DNA of 11,534 nucleotides from Acidobacteriota bacterium (GTDB lineage Bacteria; Acidobacteriota; Vicinamibacteria; Vicinamibacterales; Vicinamibacteraceae), in NCBI GenBank assembly GCA_023429845.1, contig JAEZCY010000378.1, forward strand, positions 1 through 11,534. The letters run 5' to 3'. Positions 1-6,356 of this stretch are shown piece by piece; the first letter of the stretch is position 1, and every line of letters starts with the position of its first letter. The position numbers were made by a program, and so were the translations under genes. The notes under the pieces were generated by a model, which saw only the letters and a list, made by a program, of their open reading frames with translations, searched no databases and had not been told where the DNA came from.

Positions 1-9
1 TAGACAGGC

Positions 10-237
10 GTGTTCCTGGTCGACCCAGAGGGTTTGGTCGCGATCGCGCATCGATTCGACCGTCGCCTTTGGGGACCCACGTCGCTGACGTCGAACGCCG
101 ATGGCACACGTCTGGCGGTCGGGACGCCGTTTCGGTTGATCACGCTACGGGTGGGAAGCCGTCGTATCGAGGAAGAAGTCTGGTGGCACGCTGCAAGTTG
201 CCGCGTGCTTGACGAGAACTGTCGGTGTTACCAGTGA
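10..237 (+). pseudogene. Possible C-terminal remnant of a beta-propeller-like protein
   Basis: Reading from a GTG at 10 gives 75 residues ending in TGA at 235-237. The first codon of the window (1-3) is an in-frame TAG, so nothing upstream in this frame belongs to it. The segment around residues 25-50 (TSLTSNADGTRLAVGTPF, then a short beta-like stretch) resembles a WD40/propeller blade, where a serine-rich turn leads into xxDGxxLAVG. A single blade cannot fold alone, so this is more likely the tail of a gene broken near the window edge, by real mutation or assembly error, than an intact small gene. No ribosome binding site can be judged. It could also be a chance open frame in GC-rich DNA. 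Confidence 0.3.
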
Positions 238-249
238 AGGCCGTGCCTG

Positions 250-283
250 GTCCGTGACACTCCGGCCGCGCTGACTCACGGAC
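250..283. repeat. 8-bp inverted repeat between fragment and secreted-protein gene
   Basis: GTCCGTGA (250-257) and TCACGGAC (276-283) are perfect inverted arms separated by 18 nt. They lie 12 bp after the stop of the upstream fragment and 23 bp before the next start codon. There is no T-run after the second arm, so a classical intrinsic terminator is not supported. An operator or an RNA hairpin is possible. Confidence 0.35.
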
Positions 284-306
284 AGATCAGGGGACACGTC
301 ACGGCC

Positions 307-969
307 ATGCTGAAGACGATGTGGCGGATTGCGGCACTCGCGCTGATGTGTGGTCTTGTCATGGCAGGGACATGCACGGCGCAGAGCAGCGAAGGCTGCC
401 CGCCAGGGGCGCGTGCCATCTGGCAAGGGTGGCCGGGAACGCACGTATCGGAACGCTTACCCGCGGGTGCGACCGAGGTGTGCCTCGTCAGGCCTGACGG
501 TCCACCGCCCCTGATCGTCGACTCATCGCGCGTAAGCCGCGAGGAGTATGTGGCGTACCGGAAGGCGGCTGGGCATGTCGTGTGGTTCGAGGTTCTCGCC
601 ACCCGCGGCGTCCTGATGGAGGGTGGTAGTTGGATCGGCACTGAACTGACGGGACGCCTGATCCGCAGCTTCGGCGGCAGAGCGCCTGCCACCGGACTGA
701 TCGCAGCAGACCGCGTTGTCTGCGAGTTCTCCGGGGGCAGCCTGGACATGGGCGGGACGCGTGTGACGACGGCTCGCACGTCGGGACGCCCCCCGGCGGT
801 TGGTGACAGCGTGATCGCCTTCGCACTGCCCGACGAGCATGAATGGGCGTGTGGCTTCATGCTCACGATGAACGATGGAAAGGTGGGCCTCCCGTTCGAT
901 GATGCCGACGGGCGACGGCGCTGGTCCGGTGTGACCCGGAAGCAACTGCTCACGTTACTGGGTCGGTGA
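307..969 (+). CDS. Secreted protein of unknown function
   Basis: This 220-residue protein is not a family I recognise. Residues 1-25 look like a Sec signal peptide: K3 and R7, a hydrophobic core (about 8-20), then a small-residue region ending GTCTAQS with likely cleavage around residues 25-26. C23 is not preceded by a proper lipobox, so a lipoprotein is unlikely. The mature part has several cysteines (C31, one in TEVCLV, one in RVVCEF, one in EWACGF) that could form disulfides, consistent with export. No transmembrane segment follows the signal. A GGGGA stretch about 11 nt upstream of the ATG could serve as a weak ribosome binding site. It stands alone, with 195 bp to parD. The call as a real gene rests on the signal peptide and protein-like composition. 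Confidence 0.65.
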   Translation: MLKTMWRIAALALMCGLVMAGTCTAQSSEGCPPGARAIWQGWPGTHVSERLPAGATEVCLVRPDGPPPLIVDSSRVSREEYVAYRKAAGHVVWFEVLATRGVLMEGGSWIGTELTGRLIRSFGGRAPATGLIAADRVVCEFSGGSLDMGGTRVTTARTSGRPPAVGDSVIAFALPDEHEWACGFMLTMNDGKVGLPFDDADGRRRWSGVTRKQLLTLLGR

Positions 970-1097
970 CGGGCGATGGCCGATCCTGGCGTCCGCCGCC
1001 GTGCGCTCGTGCACCCGCGCGGCTGCCGCCACCGCTCGACAACGCCTGTCTGGGGCCCGTAGACCTCGGGGCGTCGACGAGACGTGATTGGCAATCT

Positions 1098-1126
1098 TTG
1101 ACAATGGCGAGGGCCTTTGCTAGCGT
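1098..1126 (+). promoter_or_regulatory. Sigma-70-like promoter of the parDE operon
   Basis: A perfect TTGACA (1098-1103) is followed, after a 17-bp spacer, by TAGCGT (1121-1126), which matches TATAAT at three of six positions. Transcription would start near 1133, about 30 nt before the parD ATG. This also supports starting parD at 1165, because an upstream ATG at 1117 in the same frame would lie inside the promoter. Confidence 0.5.
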
Positions 1127-1140
1127 CGCATCCAGCACGT

Positions 1141-1162
1141 CATGCAGCGGATTCGGAGCATG
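1141..1162. promoter_or_regulatory. Imperfect palindrome, candidate ParD operator
   Basis: CATGC (1141-1145) and GCATG (1158-1162) are inverted arms. Within the 22-bp span 8 of 11 base pairs are symmetric. It lies downstream of the predicted promoter and overlaps the parD ribosome binding site (CGGAG, 1154-1158). ParD-type ribbon-helix-helix antitoxins usually repress their own operon from such palindromes. The role here is inferred. Confidence 0.35.
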
Positions 1163-1164
1163 TC

Positions 1165-1443
1165 ATGAAGGCCGTCACCAAGAACATCTCTCTCACACCG
1201 GAGCTCAACCAGTTCATCGACGCTCGGGTAGAGAGCGGGATGTACGAGAGCGCCAGCGAGGTCGTTCGCGAGGGTTTGCGCCTGCTCAGGCATCGCGAGG
1301 AACTGCAGCAGAAGCAGGTCGAGCGCGTGCGCGCCAAAATCGAGCAGGGCTGGCAGGAGAGCGAACGCGGAGAGGTGGTGTCTGACGCCGACGCGCGCGC
1401 GCACCTCCAGCGGCGGCTTGCCGGGCGGCGGTCGCGCGCATGA
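1165..1443 (+). CDS. parD: Type II antitoxin, ParD family
   Basis: This 92-residue protein is expected to neutralise the downstream ParE toxin by direct binding and to repress the operon. The N-terminal half has the ParD ribbon-helix-helix pattern: a short beta strand (KNISLTPEL, residues 6-14), helix 1 (NQFIDARVESGMY) and the diagnostic turn SASEVVREGLRLL (about 29-41). The charged C-terminal half (about 42-92, rich in E, Q, K and R) is the usual toxin-wrapping tail. ATG 1165 is preferred over the in-frame ATG at 1117 because CGGAG lies 6 nt upstream and the usual ParD N-terminus begins here. The stop overlaps the parE start as ATGA, so the two are translationally coupled. The length is normal for the family. 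Confidence 0.88.
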   Translation: MKAVTKNISLTPELNQFIDARVESGMYESASEVVREGLRLLRHREELQQKQVERVRAKIEQGWQESERGEVVSDADARAHLQRRLAGRRSRA

Positions 1444-1742
1444 GCCGGTTCGAGCTCACGCGTTCGGCACTGGCCGACCTCGACGAACTCTGGACCTACA
1501 TCGCCGAGGACAGCGCCGAAGCTGCCGACCGCGTGACCAGCACCATCCTCGACGCCTGTGCACTGCTGGCCGAGCGACCGCTGATCGGCCATACCCGGGC
1601 GGACCTGACCTCGCGGCCGGTTCGCTTCTGGTCCAGTGGACGGTACTTGATCGTGTACCGAGTCGACACCGAGCCGGTGAGAATCATCGCGGTGTTCCAT
1701 GGCGCGCGAGACGTCGCGACGCTGCTCACCGACCGGGAGTGA
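1440..1742 (+). CDS. parE: Type II toxin, RelE/ParE superfamily
   Basis: This 100-residue protein is the expected partner of the antitoxin it overlaps by four bases (ATGA). The order is typical of ParE: an N-terminal strand (FELTRSAL), a long helical hairpin (residues about 10-45, with DLDELWTYIAED), then GHTRADL, a stretch with RPVRFWSSGRYLIVYRVD and a final strand pair (VRIIAVFHGARDV). The xRYLIxYR core and the HGARD end are hallmarks of the superfamily. ParE members usually inhibit DNA gyrase, whereas related RelE members cleave mRNA. The sequence favours the ParE branch, but the target cannot be proven from it. All core elements are present, so it appears intact. Confidence 0.87.
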   Translation: MSRFELTRSALADLDELWTYIAEDSAEAADRVTSTILDACALLAERPLIGHTRADLTSRPVRFWSSGRYLIVYRVDTEPVRIIAVFHGARDVATLLTDRE

Positions 1743-1756
1743 CAATCCCGGAGCAC

Positions 1757-1800
1757 GGCCGATCGGCCTGCCCCGGGGAACCATCTGCCCCGAGGGGCAG
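1757..1800 (+). other. GC-rich palindrome cluster after parE, possible weak terminator
   Basis: Three self-complementary elements sit 14 bp after the parE stop: GGCCGATCGGCC (1757-1768), CCCCGGGG (1771-1778) and CTGCCC-CGAG-GGGCAG (1785-1800, 6-bp stem and 4-nt loop). The last could act as a transcription terminator hairpin, but no U-tract follows, so termination is only a suggestion. From here to the insertion sequence at 1918 I see no gene. Confidence 0.3.
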
Positions 1801-1917
1801 AGTGCTGACTGAGCACACCGACCCTCACTGGTAAGGTTCACGTTGCGACGTCAGTTCCTTCAACAGGCAAGCTGCGCCCCGCGTGGTGCGCTGCTGTACC
1901 AGCAGCCAAGATGCCGG

Positions 1918-1972
1918 TGTTGGCGGCGGTGGTAAATCTGACAGTTGTGGCGGGCGAAAATCTGACAGTCGG
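1918..1972 (+). repeat. Left terminal inverted repeat of the IS21 element
   Basis: It aligns without gaps to the reverse complement of 3939-3993. Shared blocks are TGT at the tip, the first ATCTGACAG (1936-1944) and AAAATCTGACA (1957-1967). The intervening bases are diverged. Confidence 0.8.
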
Positions 1973-2054
1973 CAGCGGTTCTTGGCTGCCGGCGGCGAGC
2001 GTGGCTCCCGGCCGGTGATTCCTTCACCATGCGTCTCCCACGGGCGGAGGCGCG

Positions 2055-3092
2055 ATGTTCGGACGGGAGACACGGATGCTGCTCAGGCACTACCTGGAGC
2101 GAGGCACGAGTAAGAGCGCCCTGGCGCGTCAGCTGGGCGTCAGTCGCGACACCATCCATCGCTGGATCCGAGACGGCGAGCTCGATCGCGACCTCGACGA
2201 CACGCCGGTGGCGTACGGGCCGCGGCGGCCGACGCCGACCAAGCTGGATCCCTACCGCGCCATCATCGAGACCCGGTTGGCCGCGTATCCGGCCCTCTCC
2301 GCCGTGCGGGTGCTGGAGGAGATTCGGGCCGCGGGGTACACCGGCGGCTATTCGCAGCTCACAGCGTGCGTGCGACAGCTTCGCCCGGCGCCGGTCCCCG
2401 ACCCCGTCGTGCGGTTCGAGACGCCGGCCGGGCGCCAGGCCCAGGTCGACTTCGCCGAGTTCCAGTTTCCCTGGGGCAAGCGCTACGCCTTGCTGGTCGT
2501 GCTCGGCTACTCGCGCTTGCTGTGGTGTCGCTTCGGTCCACGCCAGGACATGCGCACGCTGATCACGGGCCTCGAGGACGCGTTCCTGGCGTTCGGCGGG
2601 GTCCCGCAGGAGCTGCTCTTCGATCAGATGAAAGCCGTGATCACGCGTGACCTGCGCCTGCAGGGCGGCGCGCTGGTGCGCAATCTGGAGTTCCTCCGCT
2701 TCGCGCATCACTGGGGCTTCACGCCGCGCGCGTGTCGCCCCTATCGTGCCCAGACCAAGGGCAAAGTGGAGCGCCCCGTGCGCTACGTCCGGGACAATCT
2801 CGTCTACGGCCGCACCTTCCTCAATGACGGGGACGTGGCGCAGCAGTGTGCCGACTGGCTCGAGCGCGTCGCCAATGCGCGATGCCACGGCACGGTACAG
2901 GAGGCCCCACGCGCCCGCTTCGAGCGCGACGAGCGCCACGCCCTGCTGCCCCTGCCCGCGCGTCGCTACGCGTCGGTGGTGCTCGACGCACCGGCCGCGC
3001 CGAGACCGACCGCACGGCGCGGGCCGACGGTGGTACCGGTCGAGAAGCGCGCGTTGACGGTCTACGCACAGCTCGCGGGCGGTGTCGCATGA
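2055..3092 (+). CDS. istA: IS21-family transposase IstA (DDE integrase)
   Basis: This 345-residue protein catalyses the DNA cutting and joining steps of IS21 transposition. An N-terminal helix-turn-helix (residues about 18-40, SKSALARQLGVSRDTIHRWI) would bind the terminal repeats. The RNase H-like rve core follows, with probable catalytic residues D132 (QVDFAEF), D190 (LLFDQMKAVI) and E239 (KGKVER). A basic C-terminal tail follows (PTARRGPTVVPVEKR). It is shorter than many IstA proteins (about 390-500 residues), mainly in the C-terminal region, as in compact IS21 relatives. The ATG at 2055 has GGAGG at 2046-2050, 4 nt away. Its stop overlaps the istB start as ATGA, the normal coupling in this family. 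Confidence 0.93.
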   Translation: MFGRETRMLLRHYLERGTSKSALARQLGVSRDTIHRWIRDGELDRDLDDTPVAYGPRRPTPTKLDPYRAIIETRLAAYPALSAVRVLEEIRAAGYTGGYSQLTACVRQLRPAPVPDPVVRFETPAGRQAQVDFAEFQFPWGKRYALLVVLGYSRLLWCRFGPRQDMRTLITGLEDAFLAFGGVPQELLFDQMKAVITRDLRLQGGALVRNLEFLRFAHHWGFTPRACRPYRAQTKGKVERPVRYVRDNLVYGRTFLNDGDVAQQCADWLERVANARCHGTVQEAPRARFERDERHALLPLPARRYASVVLDAPAAPRPTARRGPTVVPVEKRALTVYAQLAGGVA

Positions 3093-3922
3093 AGACGGCC
3101 CCTCTATCGCGCCGCGACCGGCTCCGGCAGATGCTGGCCGACTTACGGCTGCCGGGCGCGTTGGAGGCGCTTGACGCGATCTTGCGGGACGTCGACGGCG
3201 GCGCGCTGACCGCGCCCGACGCCATCGAGCAGCTGCTGACCGCGCAGATTCAGCTGCGCAATAACCGGCGGCTGCAAGCGGCGATGCGCTCGAGCCGCCT
3301 GCCCGTCGTCAAGCAGCTCCACGACTTCGACTTCACCTTCCAGCCCTCGCTGCGCCGTGAGCAGATCGAGAGCTTGCATGACCTCGGCTTCGTCGAGCGC
3401 CGCGAGAATGTGATCTTCCTCGGCCCGCCCGGCGTCGGCAAGACGCACCTGGCCATCAGCCTCGCGATCGCGGCGGCGCAGAGTGGCCGCCGCGTGTACT
3501 ACGGCACGCTCGCCGACCTCATCACCTCACTCGAGGAGGCCCAGGCCTCGGGCCGCTTGCAGAGCCGCCTCAAGGTCCTGACGCATCCTGCGGTGCTGGT
3601 CGTCGACGAGATCGGCTACCTCCCGATCAGCCGCACCGGCGCGATGCTGTTCTTTCAGCTGATGACGCGCCGCTACGAGCACGCCTCGACCGTGCTCACC
3701 TCCAACAAAGGCTTCGAGGAGTGGGGCGAGGTCTTCGGCGACGAGGTCATGGCCGCCGCACTCATCGACCGGCTCGTGCACCACTGCCACCTGGTCACCA
3801 TCCGGGGCAACAGCTACCGGATGCGCCAGCACACCGAGCTGTGGCAATCCTTGCACGCCGCCCCGGACGACGCGCCGGCGGCTCGCCGCCGGCGCTCCCG
3901 TCAGGAGGTGGCGACGACCTGA
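3089..3922 (+). CDS. istB: IS21-family helper ATPase IstB
   Basis: This 277-residue AAA+ ATPase, related to DnaC, assembles on DNA and helps IstA select and capture target DNA. An N-terminal helical region (1-95) precedes Walker A GPPGVGKT (112-119), Walker B AVLVVDEI (168-175) with the IGYLP continuation typical of IstB, and a sensor-like STVLTSNK (200-207). The segment ALIDRLVHHCHLVTIRGNSYR (about 224-243) is the IstB signature end. The last 20 residues are basic and disordered-looking (ARRRRSRQE). The frame is open upstream to 2846, but the family start and the ATGA junction place the start at 3089. All nucleotide-binding motifs are intact. Confidence 0.94.
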   Translation: MKTAPLSRRDRLRQMLADLRLPGALEALDAILRDVDGGALTAPDAIEQLLTAQIQLRNNRRLQAAMRSSRLPVVKQLHDFDFTFQPSLRREQIESLHDLGFVERRENVIFLGPPGVGKTHLAISLAIAAAQSGRRVYYGTLADLITSLEEAQASGRLQSRLKVLTHPAVLVVDEIGYLPISRTGAMLFFQLMTRRYEHASTVLTSNKGFEEWGEVFGDEVMAAALIDRLVHHCHLVTIRGNSYRMRQHTELWQSLHAAPDDAPAARRRRSRQEVATT

Positions 3923-3938
3923 GGCTCGTCCCCCTTGG

Positions 3939-3993
3939 TCGATTGTCAGATTTTCAATCGGCGAATCTGTCAGATCTTCCCTCGGCGTTGACA
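3939..3993 (-). repeat. Right terminal inverted repeat of the IS21 element
   Basis: This is the inverted partner of 1918-1972. It carries two complements of the ATCTGACAG core, TTGTCAGAT (3943-3951, one mismatch) and CTGTCAGAT (3967-3975), with the same 24-bp spacing as the left end. The tip is TTGACA at 3988-3993. Confidence 0.8.
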
Positions 3994-4059
3994 GATGCCC
4001 CGGTCCTCCACTTTGATCGCCGCGGCTTCATCGTCCTCGCCTACGACCGCCAGGGGCCG

Positions 4060-4103
4060 TGCGAGAAGGTGTCGACATTCGCGCATTCCCGCATTCCCGC
4101 ATT
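4060..4103 (+). repeat. Left copy of the repeat flanking the four-helix-bundle gene
   Basis: This begins with a degenerate copy (4060-4081) of the 22-bp unit seen at 4878-4943, with 17 of 22 positions matching. It continues with 8-bp CGCATTCC units at 4082-4089 and 4090-4097 and a partial third. The 33 bp from 4071 to 4103 match 4843-4875 at 30 of 33 positions, in the same orientation. Between 4001 and 4351 I find no convincing gene. The open frame crossing it lacks protein-like features and is partly made of this repeat. Confidence 0.75.
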
Positions 4104-4351
4104 ACGGTGTACGAAGCAGCCACGCATCAAGACCGATCCTCGTGACGCCGCGCCGCGGATTACGCATCTGAGTCAAGGACTGCCGAACGCGGCGACGGCA
4201 CCAGGCGAGGCCGCCGAGGCGTTCGCGCGAATGGTGCAATCGCACGGCGCAACCTGGCCGCAGTTCTTGCCACGTTTGGACGCCGCAGGTCGGGGGCACG
4301 ACGAACGGTCGCGTGAGTAGTGCTGGCGTGCTTCGTGCCTCCCGCTGAGGC

Positions 4352-4723
4352 GTGGACAAGGACATCCAGCAACGGACGTTTGCTCTGGCCCTTCGGATCG
4401 CCACGCTCGCGCAGGATGAGGATTACTGCCGCATCGCGCGCCAGACGGTCATCCGCCAACTCGTGCGGGCGGCCACCTCCATCGGCGCGAATGTCGAAGA
4501 GGCGTCTGCCGGTCAGACGAAGGCGGACTTCGTCGCGAGGATGAGCATTGCTCGCAAGGAGTCGCGCGAGGTGAACTTCTGGCTGCGCCTCGCCGAGGAA
4601 CTGCGCATTGCCGGCGGTGTGGACTGGGCGGGCCTTCGACGCGAAGCGATGGAGGTGTCGCGCGTCGTGGCTGCCATCACCCGCAACGCACAGCGCTCAC
4701 CGAACCGGCAATACCGGCCGTGA
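4352..4723 (+). CDS. Four-helix-bundle protein (S23 / 23S rRNA intervening-sequence protein family)
   Basis: This 123-residue all-helical protein matches the four-helix-bundle family first noted inside 23S rRNA intervening sequences and related in fold to Avd of diversity-generating retroelements. Key blocks are DIQQRTFALALRI (helix 1, about 4-16), QLVRAATSIGANVEEA (the family signature, about 36-51), DFVARMSIARKESREVNFWLRL (about 58-79) and a final helix (about 95-113). The biochemical role of free-standing members is unknown. It is not inside an rRNA gene here, and no reverse transcriptase is present. The GTG at 4352 is the first possible start, because an in-frame TGA lies at 4346-4348. 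A GAGG just upstream is only 1 nt away, so initiation may be weak. A 33-bp direct repeat brackets the gene. Confidence 0.88.
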   Translation: MDKDIQQRTFALALRIATLAQDEDYCRIARQTVIRQLVRAATSIGANVEEASAGQTKADFVARMSIARKESREVNFWLRLAEELRIAGGVDWAGLRREAMEVSRVVAAITRNAQRSPNRQYRP

Positions 4724-4810
4724 CAGAGCAGCGCGAGCCCGCGATGTCTGATCATCCACTCCGATGGGGCAGGTTGTACACGCAGTCCCCGGCGTTCCGA
4801 CCCGAGCCTC

Positions 4811-4975
4811 CGACGAGGTTATCGACATCACCTGGACGCGCTGTCGACATTGCCGCATTCCCGCGTTCCCGCATTGCCGCGACGAGGTATCGACATTCCC
4901 GCGACGCGGTATCGACATGCCCGCGACGCGGTTTCGACATTCCCGCATTCCCGCATTCCCGCATTTCTGCATTTC
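4811..4975 (+). repeat. Composite tandem-repeat array of 22-bp and 8-bp units
   Basis: The array starts with a partial unit (CGACGAGGTTATCGACAT, 4811-4828) and the right copy of the 33-bp direct repeat (4843-4875). Three contiguous 22-bp units follow at 4878-4899, 4900-4921 and 4922-4943, each of the form CGCGACGmGGTwTCGACAT plus kCC, with one to three differences. Four 8-bp units then follow: CGCATTCC (4944-4951), CGCATTCC (4952-4959), CGCATTTC (4960-4967) and TGCATTTC (4968-4975). Both unit types share an ATTCC end, so the 8-mer may be a shortened 22-mer. No gene lies between 4724 and 5017. The rest of that stretch shows nothing recognisable. Confidence 0.85.
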
Positions 4976-5017
4976 GAGCTTTCGCGTGGGGTTCGTCAAC
5001 GGGAGACGTCCGCGCCT

Positions 5018-6202
5018 TCACCACGGCAGCTCCGCCCACATCCGCACCAACGCGATCAACTCGCGCACGCTCGGCGCGCGCCTGACTTCTGCGTGATTGA
5101 GCATCGGCGTCACGTGAACGCGCACCGGCGTGCCCCGTGATCGCAGGTACGCGCCCAGCGCCTCCGCCTCGCTGTCGGGAATCACGTCGTCACCCTGGGC
5201 GTGCATGACGAAGACGGGAGCGGTCGGCGCGGGCGAACGCGCCGGCGACAACGCCGCCTCCTGCCCCCAGCGATCGAGGTACGGCAGCAGCCGCCGCCCG
5301 AGTCCGGCGACGTCCCGCGTGTTCACCATGTGCATGAAGGCGCGGGCTTCCGGCGGCAACTGCGCTTCCAGGGCAACGGCTCTCTCGAACTCGAGGGCGG
5401 CCTGCGCCTTGTCGAACATGTCCACGTGCGAGGCGTGCAGGAACTGGTGCACGGCTGAGCGCAGCGGCGTCACCTGGTCGGCAGGGACGACGTCGCCAGC
5501 GATGTTGGTGAGCAGGATGACACTACCGTAGTCGTGCGGCGGATGGTGCCGGCCATCCGGTTGCACGCCGGTGCACAGGTAGCGCATCACCGGCGGGAGT
5601 TGCGCATGCCCGCCCATCGAGAACACGAAGGCCACGCGATCGCGCAGCGTGTCGCGTCCTGCGGCGACGATCGACAAGCCTCCCGCGAACGAGATGCCGA
5701 GCATGCCGATCCGGCCGTCTGGCGCGTGTGGTACCTCCGGCGCGACGAGGATGGCGCGGGCTGCGTCCTCGATGTCGTCGGTGAGGCGCGTGGTGACGAG
5801 GTACTCCTTCAGGTCGGGGAGTGACGGTGTCACCACGGGGGTGCCAGTGCGCGCCAGTTGCTCGGCGAAGGCGATGAGGCGCGGCTCGTCGATGCCGAGC
5901 GCGTGCACCCCGCCCGTGAGCAGCAACGGCCGGGTGCGTATGCGCGCCGGCTTGTACAGACGCGCCGTTCGTGGGCCGTGGCGGGCGGTGAACGACAGGG
6001 TCTGCCGCTCGACCGTCGTCGTCTGCCAGCGGCCGACGTGCGACGCCACCGGTCCCTGAAGCCTTCCCATTCGGACCAGTAACGAGAGCGTGCGTCCATA
6101 CCGGCTCTCCGACACAGCGGCCCAGGCGACCAGCAGCAGCGTGAGCACGACGAGCGACGAGAGCAGCGCGACACGCACGGCGCCATTGTAGAGGGGCGCC
6201 AT
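5018..6202 (-). CDS. Membrane-anchored alpha/beta-hydrolase
   Basis: This 394-residue protein has a hydrophobic segment at residues 11-30 that should anchor it in the inner membrane, or act as an uncleaved signal, with the catalytic domain exported. The alpha/beta-hydrolase fold is shown by the strand PLLLTGGVHALG (92-103), the nucleophile elbow GISFAGG with S171, an acid in HAQGDDVIP (D338 or D339) and H370 in MLNHAEV. Together these give a complete Ser-Asp-His triad. The overall look is close to dienelactone-hydrolase or prolyl-peptidase-like esterases, and the substrate cannot be named. The ATG at 6202 is chosen because it directly precedes the hydrophobic segment. The open frame continues further upstream but there overlaps cmk and is not protein-like. 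No clear ribosome binding site is visible. It is transcribed divergently from cmk. Confidence 0.8.
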   Translation of the reverse strand: MAPLYNGAVRVALLSSLVVLTLLLVAWAAVSESRYGRTLSLLVRMGRLQGPVASHVGRWQTTTVERQTLSFTARHGPRTARLYKPARIRTRPLLLTGGVHALGIDEPRLIAFAEQLARTGTPVVTPSLPDLKEYLVTTRLTDDIEDAARAILVAPEVPHAPDGRIGMLGISFAGGLSIVAAGRDTLRDRVAFVFSMGGHAQLPPVMRYLCTGVQPDGRHHPPHDYGSVILLTNIAGDVVPADQVTPLRSAVHQFLHASHVDMFDKAQAALEFERAVALEAQLPPEARAFMHMVNTRDVAGLGRRLLPYLDRWGQEAALSPARSPAPTAPVFVMHAQGDDVIPDSEAEALGAYLRSRGTPVRVHVTPMLNHAEVRRAPSVRELIALVRMWAELPW

Positions 6203-6356
6203 TGGCCCAGGGGTCGGACGTCGTTCGACGCTTCGTGACGCGCAGGCGCGCCCCGGGAGTCGAGGCTTGCAGCGATGGACGCCTCGTCGAGGCGTCGCCT
6301 GCCCGCGCCACGGTGACGGTCGATGTGCGAAGGCCGGTCCTGTATCCTGTGTCGCG

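Larger units (their letters stand above)
1918..3993 (+). mobile_element. Complete IS21-family insertion sequence
   Basis: The element is 2076 bp, starting TGT and ending ACA as IS21 elements do. Its ends are related inverted repeats of about 55 bp, each carrying two copies of an ATCTGACAG core 24 bp apart: 1936-1944 and 1960-1968 on the left, complements 3967-3975 and 3943-3951 on the right. Multiple internal repeats at the ends are characteristic of this family and are read as transposase binding sites. Inside are istA and istB overlapping by ATGA. The flanks show GATGCCGG before the left end (1910-1917) and GATGCCCC after the right end (3994-4001), matching in 6 of 8 positions. This fits an aged 8-bp target duplication or an exact 6-bp one. 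Both genes are uninterrupted, so the element may still be active. Confidence 0.88.

Noticed and set aside
1117..1164. N-terminal extension of parD from an earlier ATG
   Set aside because: The extra 16 residues fall inside the predicted promoter and palindrome, and the ribosome binding site fits the ATG at 1165.
2846..3088. N-terminal extension of istB
   Set aside because: It would overlap istA by about 240 bp and consists of arginine-rich shadow sequence. The ATGA junction is the normal arrangement in IS21 elements.
3721..4320. A 199-residue plus-strand frame running from istB across the IS end into the repeat region
   Set aside because: It crosses the transposon boundary and is partly made of terminal and short repeats, so it cannot be an ancestral gene.
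4352..4723. Part of a diversity-generating retroelement (Avd-like helper)
   Set aside because: The fold family is related, but there is no reverse transcriptase and no visible template/variable repeat pair with adenine-biased changes in the window.
4878..4943. CRISPR-like array
   Set aside because: The 22-bp units are directly contiguous with no spacers between them, and no cas genes are nearby.
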